DNA of 24,177 nt, from positions 1-24,177 of IMG/VR virus record IMGVR_UViG_3300029309_000342, one strand, 5' to 3'. Position 1 is the stretch's first letter; each line of letters starts with the position of its first letter. A program made the position numbers and the translations under genes. The stretch comes from a virus. Below are positions 20,364 through 24,177 of the stretch, one piece after another. Below the pieces are notes generated by a model that saw only the letters and a list, made by a program, of their open reading frames with translations, was not told where the DNA came from and did not search any database.

Positions 20364-21500
20364 TTAAAGTTGTCTTAATATAGACTCATTAAATGTTCCT
20401 AATTCAGTAAGTCTGTTTACTAGTCTTTCTTTTGCTTGTTCTATTTTTTTAATTTTTTCATCTTCCGATAATGATGGGCTATCATTTATTTTAGCTCTAA
20501 AGTCTCTAAAGTCATTGATTAGTTCTGATGAAGATGCAGTAGCTGCCCCTGTAGTTACAGCTTCTCCTGCTGCAATTGGTTCAACTTTCTCTGTAACACC
20601 TATCTGACTAGTGTCAGTTGTATCAAATTTTTTACCATCCTGTGGTACAGCTTTAGTATCTTGTGTTACCTCAGTCTTAACTTCTTCAACAGTAGGAAAT
20701 CCTGTATTATATCCAGTTATTCCTTCTCTTCTTAATTCTCGATCTATGTGATTAAGTCTTGCATATTCATACTTACCTTTTTTAAAACCATTCTTAACAG
20801 CTTCATCGTAACCTATTAATAGTTCGTTTAATAACATAAATTGAGGTGTATTTTTTGCAAAACTTATTGAAGGCTGTCTCATATCATTTACAAAAAATCT
20901 TCTAAAGTCATCATCGAATTGGCCTTGTAATATTGCATGTCTATTAATAGTAACGTCATATATAGTGCCTTCACCTTTAATCTCTTTTAATGATGGTATA
21001 GATGCAGTAGTTTGTTGAACTCCTACTTCAGCAATGTCTTCGCCTTCGTTTGGAAAAAACATTTTAGTCATATTCATAGATCCAAAGCCACCTTTGAGAT
21101 TATTAAATTGTTCTGTTATGAATGCATTATTTTCATCAAATGTTTTAGTTCTCTCTCTCTTTCTTTGTGTTATTGTGGTTTCTAATTTATATTTATCTTC
21201 ATTGCTTAAATTACCCACACTGTCTACAAAGCCTCTACTGTTTACATCACTTAATGTTATATTCTGTGCATCTGCATAGTTAGCATATACTGGGCCTAAT
21301 TCAGTAGATATGTAACTTATATTAGCAGATCTCTTTCTTTCATCTGCTATAAAATTAGGTTTGTCTACATTAAAGTATTGATTTCTTGCCTGTAAAATAA
21401 AATCTCTGTTAAGCTCATCTTGTGCTGCAGTATCTTGTACTTTTGCTGTAAGATAACCTGTTGCTATACCTCTAGCTGCTCTTCCAAAATCTATTGCCAT
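20364..21500 (-). CDS. 378-aa virion-type structural protein
   Basis: Begins MAIDFGRAARGIATGYLTAK, followed by a long helical polar body (QDELNRDFILQARNQYF; TQRKRERTKTFDENNAFITE). A Thr/Val/Ala-rich linker follows at roughly 265-325, then a helical end. Its composition and order, just upstream of the large ejected protein, match the unassigned virion proteins of marine podoviruses, as I recall them. It starts in a TAATG junction. No enzyme motif is visible. The likely place is the internal core or neck of the particle. Confidence 0.65.
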   Translation of the reverse strand: MAIDFGRAARGIATGYLTAKVQDTAAQDELNRDFILQARNQYFNVDKPNFIADERKRSANISYISTELGPVYANYADAQNITLSDVNSRGFVDSVGNLSNEDKYKLETTITQRKRERTKTFDENNAFITEQFNNLKGGFGSMNMTKMFFPNEGEDIAEVGVQQTTASIPSLKEIKGEGTIYDVTINRHAILQGQFDDDFRRFFVNDMRQPSISFAKNTPQFMLLNELLIGYDEAVKNGFKKGKYEYARLNHIDRELRREGITGYNTGFPTVEEVKTEVTQDTKAVPQDGKKFDTTDTSQIGVTEKVEPIAAGEAVTTGAATASSSELINDFRDFRAKINDSPSLSEDEKIKKIEQAKERLVNRLTELGTFNESILRQL

Positions 21501-21985
21501 TATTCAGCCTCCTCTGGTTTAGACATTAAACCTTTTTGTTTTACTTCTTCTTGAATATCTTTTGCAACTTTTTCAGCTTCAACATTTAATCTAACAGCTG
21601 ATCTAATTTCTTTTTTATTTGTAATATCATCCATAGACATTTTAATATTTTTAACACCTGCAATAACACCTATAGTTGCAATCATTTTCATTACAGGTTC
21701 TGCAATTATAAAAGCTACATCTGGAGAAAATTTACCTTTTAAAAATCCACCAAATAATACAGTTCTACCTATAGCCTCTACAGGCACACCTGCATCTAGC
21801 ATAGCTATAATCTGTTCAGCAAACTCTGGTTCTGACATTCTATTCCATAAATGGTCAGCAGCACCATCTGTTGTCACATACTGAGCTGGGTGTTCCCATG
21901 GATAGTTACCTGGCTCATCTGTTAATGATTGTCCAGGGATTGGTGTATCAAATGGGTTACCTATTCCTTCTCCAAATTCATCCAT
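21500..21985 (-). CDS. 161-aa conserved marine-phage virion-type protein
   Basis: The N terminus MDEFGEGIGNPFDTPIPGQ, then SLTDEPGNYPWEHPAQY, is a distinctive Pro/Gly-rich opening that I recall from other marine phages, usually with no function assigned or called structural. A central hydrophobic region (VPVEAIGRTVLFGGFLKG; MKMIATIGVIAGVKNI) could be one membrane-associated helix pair. The C-terminal part is charged and helical. ATG 21985 has an AGGAGAT site upstream. Its role is not known. Confidence 0.65.
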   Translation of the reverse strand: MDEFGEGIGNPFDTPIPGQSLTDEPGNYPWEHPAQYVTTDGAADHLWNRMSEPEFAEQIIAMLDAGVPVEAIGRTVLFGGFLKGKFSPDVAFIIAEPVMKMIATIGVIAGVKNIKMSMDDITNKKEIRSAVRLNVEAEKVAKDIQEEVKQKGLMSKPEEAE

Positions 21986-21993
21986 AATATCTC

Positions 21994-22344
21994 CTATACT
22001 ACTTTACCTTTTACTGTTCTTGCAACTTTATATTTATCAGAATAATATTTACTTAGTCTTCTATCCCATGAAGCATATAGTGTTTCAGGATTTACTGTTT
22101 GTGCGTAACCTGAAGCACCTTTTGACATTCTAGCTGCATTAAATCTCATTCTACCACCAAAACTTGGCATTGTTTTTAAACTTGTATCTATTATTTGAAA
22201 ATCACCACCACCTTCACGTGATTTTGTAAATAAACTATCTGTAACATCAGTTACTTTTTCGGTTATACCTGAAGGAACTCCTAGTTTACTTCCTACCCAA
22301 TTTACTGCTGTTTTAGTTGCTGTTTTTAATATATCTCTAATCAT
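21994..22344 (-). CDS. 116-aa hypothetical protein, probably structural
   Basis: An AGGAG site lies just before ATG 22344, eight bases after the upstream stop. The N-terminal half is helical (MIRDILKTATKTAVNWVGSK); the middle contains TKSREGGGDFQIIDTSLKT, and the end is basic (YYSDKYKVARTVKGKVV). No signal or membrane segment. It is placed between two virion-type genes. Not recognised. Confidence 0.6.
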   Translation of the reverse strand: MIRDILKTATKTAVNWVGSKLGVPSGITEKVTDVTDSLFTKSREGGGDFQIIDTSLKTMPSFGGRMRFNAARMSKGASGYAQTVNPETLYASWDRRLSKYYSDKYKVARTVKGKVV

Positions 22345-22352
22345 TATTACTC

Positions 22353-23750
22353 CTATAAATCAAATCCAAATTTACCAATCAATTGATATAATGCATCTTT
22401 AGATGATTGATCTTGTAATTCAAAAGCTGTAGATCTTTCCATAGCTGCCATAGCTAAGTTATGATTTCTATTTTCCATATTCTCTGAAGAAGTATTAACC
22501 CAAGATGCTTCATCTCTCCACTGTTGCCATAATGATGATAGGGCCCAGTTAGATAGGTTTAATATATTTTGTGCATTAGCTTGGTTAGCAGCATTTACTG
22601 CAGCTGTATTAGCTGTATTGATTGCTCTTCTCCAGACCACATTTGATTGGTCTATTTCTTTTTGATTATTAACATTAAACTGTTGTCTTTGATTCTCTAG
22701 TGTTGCATTGTATTGATTTAAACTAGCTTCTCTTTTTGCATTAGCTTCGTTTACTGCAATATCATTCTGTGCATTCAATGCATTAATTTTACTTGTCTCT
22801 GCTTCTGCAAATTTATTCATCGCATCTACTCTAGCAGAATTTTGTTCAGATATAGTTGCACTTAGTTTGTCATAAAATTGATTAACTTGATTTTGGCTAG
22901 ATGCATTAAATTGAAATGCAGCATTTGCAGCTGCTTGGTCTGATAATAAAAATGTTTGTCTTGTTTGTAAGTTTGCTAAATTAGCTTGTTGTTTGTTAGA
23001 CAAGTTAGCCATATCCATTTTAAGATATGCTTGTGCATTAGTAATATTTGCTTGTTGATTATTAGACAAGTTTTGAAATATCATCTGCTTATATGTAGCA
23101 GCATCAGCTGCAGCTATTGGTATAGCAGATTGCATGATACCTTCTGCTAATGCCTCAGCAGCCATTGAACTTGCACTTAGACCTCTATTGGCCATTGCAG
23201 CTTCAGTAGCTTTTGCAGCACCTCTAGCCCATACTGGTAAAGGATTACCAGATGCTAAAGCTGTTGATACTTCATTTTGTAAACTTTCTAATTGACCTTT
23301 TACTGTAGCATCAGATGTAATAGTGCCCTGTGCAGCAGTCATAGGTTGAGATACAGTACCAGTTGCAGCAGTCACTGTAGGGATATTTGAACCAACAGTT
23401 GCAGCAGTCATAGTTTGAGCAGCTTGTGCAGTTGGTGCTGTACTTGTTGCAGCTGTTAATGCACCTGGTGCAGCTATAGTTGGTGCTGCTGAAGTTGTAG
23501 GTATTGATGCTGCTAAACCTGTACCTGGTGTTTGTCCAGATACTGTTACTGCAGCTTGACCAGGTTGTCCTAATAATTCTTGTGTTGACGCTTGTTGTAA
23601 CTGTGGATTAATAGTTGTACCTTTAGGTAAACTAGGTGTACCAGCAGCCAAACTTTCTATTAAACTTACGGCTTTAGCACTACCTGTTTGTTCTTTTTGT
23701 GTAGGTGCTATAGTACCCTTTTGTAGTTTTACTTCATCTGGTGTTGCCAT
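22353..23750 (-). CDS. 465-aa virion structural protein with N/Q/A-rich helical repeats
   Basis: The N-terminal 150 residues are a Thr/Ala/Pro/Gly linker with imperfect TAA-TGT repeats (TVTAATGTVSQPMTAAQGTI). Next come a conserved-looking ATVKGQLESLQNE and WARGAAKATEAAMANRGLSA, then GIMQSAIPIAAADAATYKQ. The remainder is a long helical region with repeated NLSN-QQAN units and Asn/Gln/Ala-rich heptads. I recognise this arrangement from structural proteins of cyanophages and pelagiphages, without a precise role. It starts in a TAATG junction. The low-complexity helical body suggests a fibrous or internal core component. No catalytic motif is visible. Confidence 0.75.
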   Translation of the reverse strand: MATPDEVKLQKGTIAPTQKEQTGSAKAVSLIESLAAGTPSLPKGTTINPQLQQASTQELLGQPGQAAVTVSGQTPGTGLAASIPTTSAAPTIAAPGALTAATSTAPTAQAAQTMTAATVGSNIPTVTAATGTVSQPMTAAQGTITSDATVKGQLESLQNEVSTALASGNPLPVWARGAAKATEAAMANRGLSASSMAAEALAEGIMQSAIPIAAADAATYKQMIFQNLSNNQQANITNAQAYLKMDMANLSNKQQANLANLQTRQTFLLSDQAAANAAFQFNASSQNQVNQFYDKLSATISEQNSARVDAMNKFAEAETSKINALNAQNDIAVNEANAKREASLNQYNATLENQRQQFNVNNQKEIDQSNVVWRRAINTANTAAVNAANQANAQNILNLSNWALSSLWQQWRDEASWVNTSSENMENRNHNLAMAAMERSTAFELQDQSSKDALYQLIGKFGFDL

Positions 23751-23875
23751 TATCTCCCCTGTCGATTATATTTTTTAAACATCCTTTTTTCTGATTTATT
23801 TTTATTTTTTTTATGTACCCTTGGTCGTTTCCTAGGTTTAGGTCTTTCCTCAAATGACTTAAACTTTCGAGCCAT
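23750..23875 (-). CDS. 41-aa highly basic microprotein
   Basis: Lies between two TAATG junctions (start 23875, stop 23750). The product is MARKFKSFEERPKPRKRPR followed by HKKNKNKSEKRMFKKYNRQ and GR. About half the residues are Lys or Arg. A GGGGAGAT site for the next gene lies at its end. I recall similar MARKFKSF-ERP peptides in marine phages. It resembles the basic cluster at the far end of the operon but sits among virion genes, so it may be a particle-associated DNA-binding peptide. Confidence 0.7.
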   Translation of the reverse strand: MARKFKSFEERPKPRKRPRVHKKNKNKSEKRMFKKYNRQGR

Positions 23876-24162
23876 TATGGTTTAGTTGGCCATGTAACAT
23901 TATTACATTTGTCAACAGTATCTTTACCCTCAGGCAGGTCTCTTAACTCCTGTCTGTATGTTCTCATGTCATCCGACATAGTAACATCAGATAAAGCATA
24001 GAAGTCAGTCTCAGCTAGTAATTGATTTCTTCTAGATCTAAGATTAGCCTGTGCTCTAGCAAGAGCACCGTCTGCCCATGCTTGTTCCTCAGCATCTCTA
24101 GCTGCTTCTTCTTCAGCTGTGAACTGTACCCTCTCACCATTTATATTATGATATCTTGGCAT
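23875..24162 (-). CDS. Phage tail assembly chaperone (Phage_tail_APC-like), 95 aa
   Basis: The C-terminal part matches the tail assembly chaperone pattern recalled as PF16778: RRNQLLAETDFYALSDVTMS, then YRQELRDLPEG and the terminal VTWPTKP. The N terminus has an acidic and Ala-rich helix (FTAEEEAARDAEEQAWADGA). Such proteins assist tail protein folding or assembly and are usually encoded beside tail genes, implying tail genes beyond the right edge. A TAAGGAG site sits at 24168-24174 just before ATG 24162, and the last bases of the window look like the stop of an upstream gene. Confidence 0.85.
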   Translation of the reverse strand: MPRYHNINGERVQFTAEEEAARDAEEQAWADGALARAQANLRSRRNQLLAETDFYALSDVTMSDDMRTYRQELRDLPEGKDTVDKCNNVTWPTKP

Positions 24163-24177
24163 TGTTTCTCCTTATTA

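Noticed and set aside
1-24177. tRNA genes, CRISPR arrays, integrase, transposons or attachment sites
   Set aside because: I saw no cloverleaf with conserved arms, no regularly spaced repeats, and no recombinase or transposase motif on either strand.

Overview
The window is a stretch of an AT-rich, very compact lytic tailed-phage genome. It matches marine phages best, of the pelagiphage (SAR11 podovirus) or cyanophage-related type. Three things point there. First, it carries a T7-like replication cassette: a zinc-finger/TOPRIM primase, a separate RecA-fold helicase, and a family A DNA polymerase with a 3'-5' exonuclease domain. Second, it has DUF3310 and a calcineurin-like phosphoesterase. Third, many late proteins match, from memory, small proteins conserved across marine cyanophages and pelagiphages: the 222-aa protein, DUF5872, DUF6321 and the tail assembly chaperone family. 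No tRNA, integrase, transposase, CRISPR array or RNA polymerase gene is visible. Terminase, portal, capsid and tail-tube genes are absent and presumably lie beyond the right edge. The host assignment is an inference.

Layout. Positions 1-9313 are transcribed rightward and form the replication and nucleotide-metabolism arm. In order: a truncated gene and several tiny ORFs; primase; a 56-aa linker ORF; helicase; DNA polymerase; two tiny ORFs; a 282-aa protein (possible ssDNA-binding role); a PD-(D/E)XK nuclease; small ORFs; phosphoesterase; DUF3310; then six microproteins, one ending in an SSB-like acidic tip. Positions 9383-24177 are entirely leftward and form the late arm. Read in transcription order, right to left: a tail assembly chaperone; a structural protein with N/Q/A-rich repeats; several virion-type proteins including a 1262-aa likely ejected protein; a possible cell-wall hydrolase; a long run of membrane, coiled-coil, lipoprotein and secreted proteins (10.8-16 kb); and finally a 1.4-kb cluster of eight tiny, mostly strongly basic proteins.

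The two arms converge on a 69-base gap at 9314-9382 that holds two oppositely oriented intrinsic terminators. The stop codon of the last rightward gene lies in the first hairpin.

Genes are packed stop-to-start. At least 13 leftward junctions are TAATG, where one base is shared between stop and start, and four are ATGA. Many real genes are only 23-59 codons long; they were recovered by following these junctions and AGGAG-type ribosome binding sites. The parts most worth attention are the envelope-directed block (11.4-15.5 kb), the terminal basic microprotein cluster with an EF-hand peptide, the DnaJ-like cysteine knuckles inserted in the DNA polymerase, and the SSB-tail mimic.
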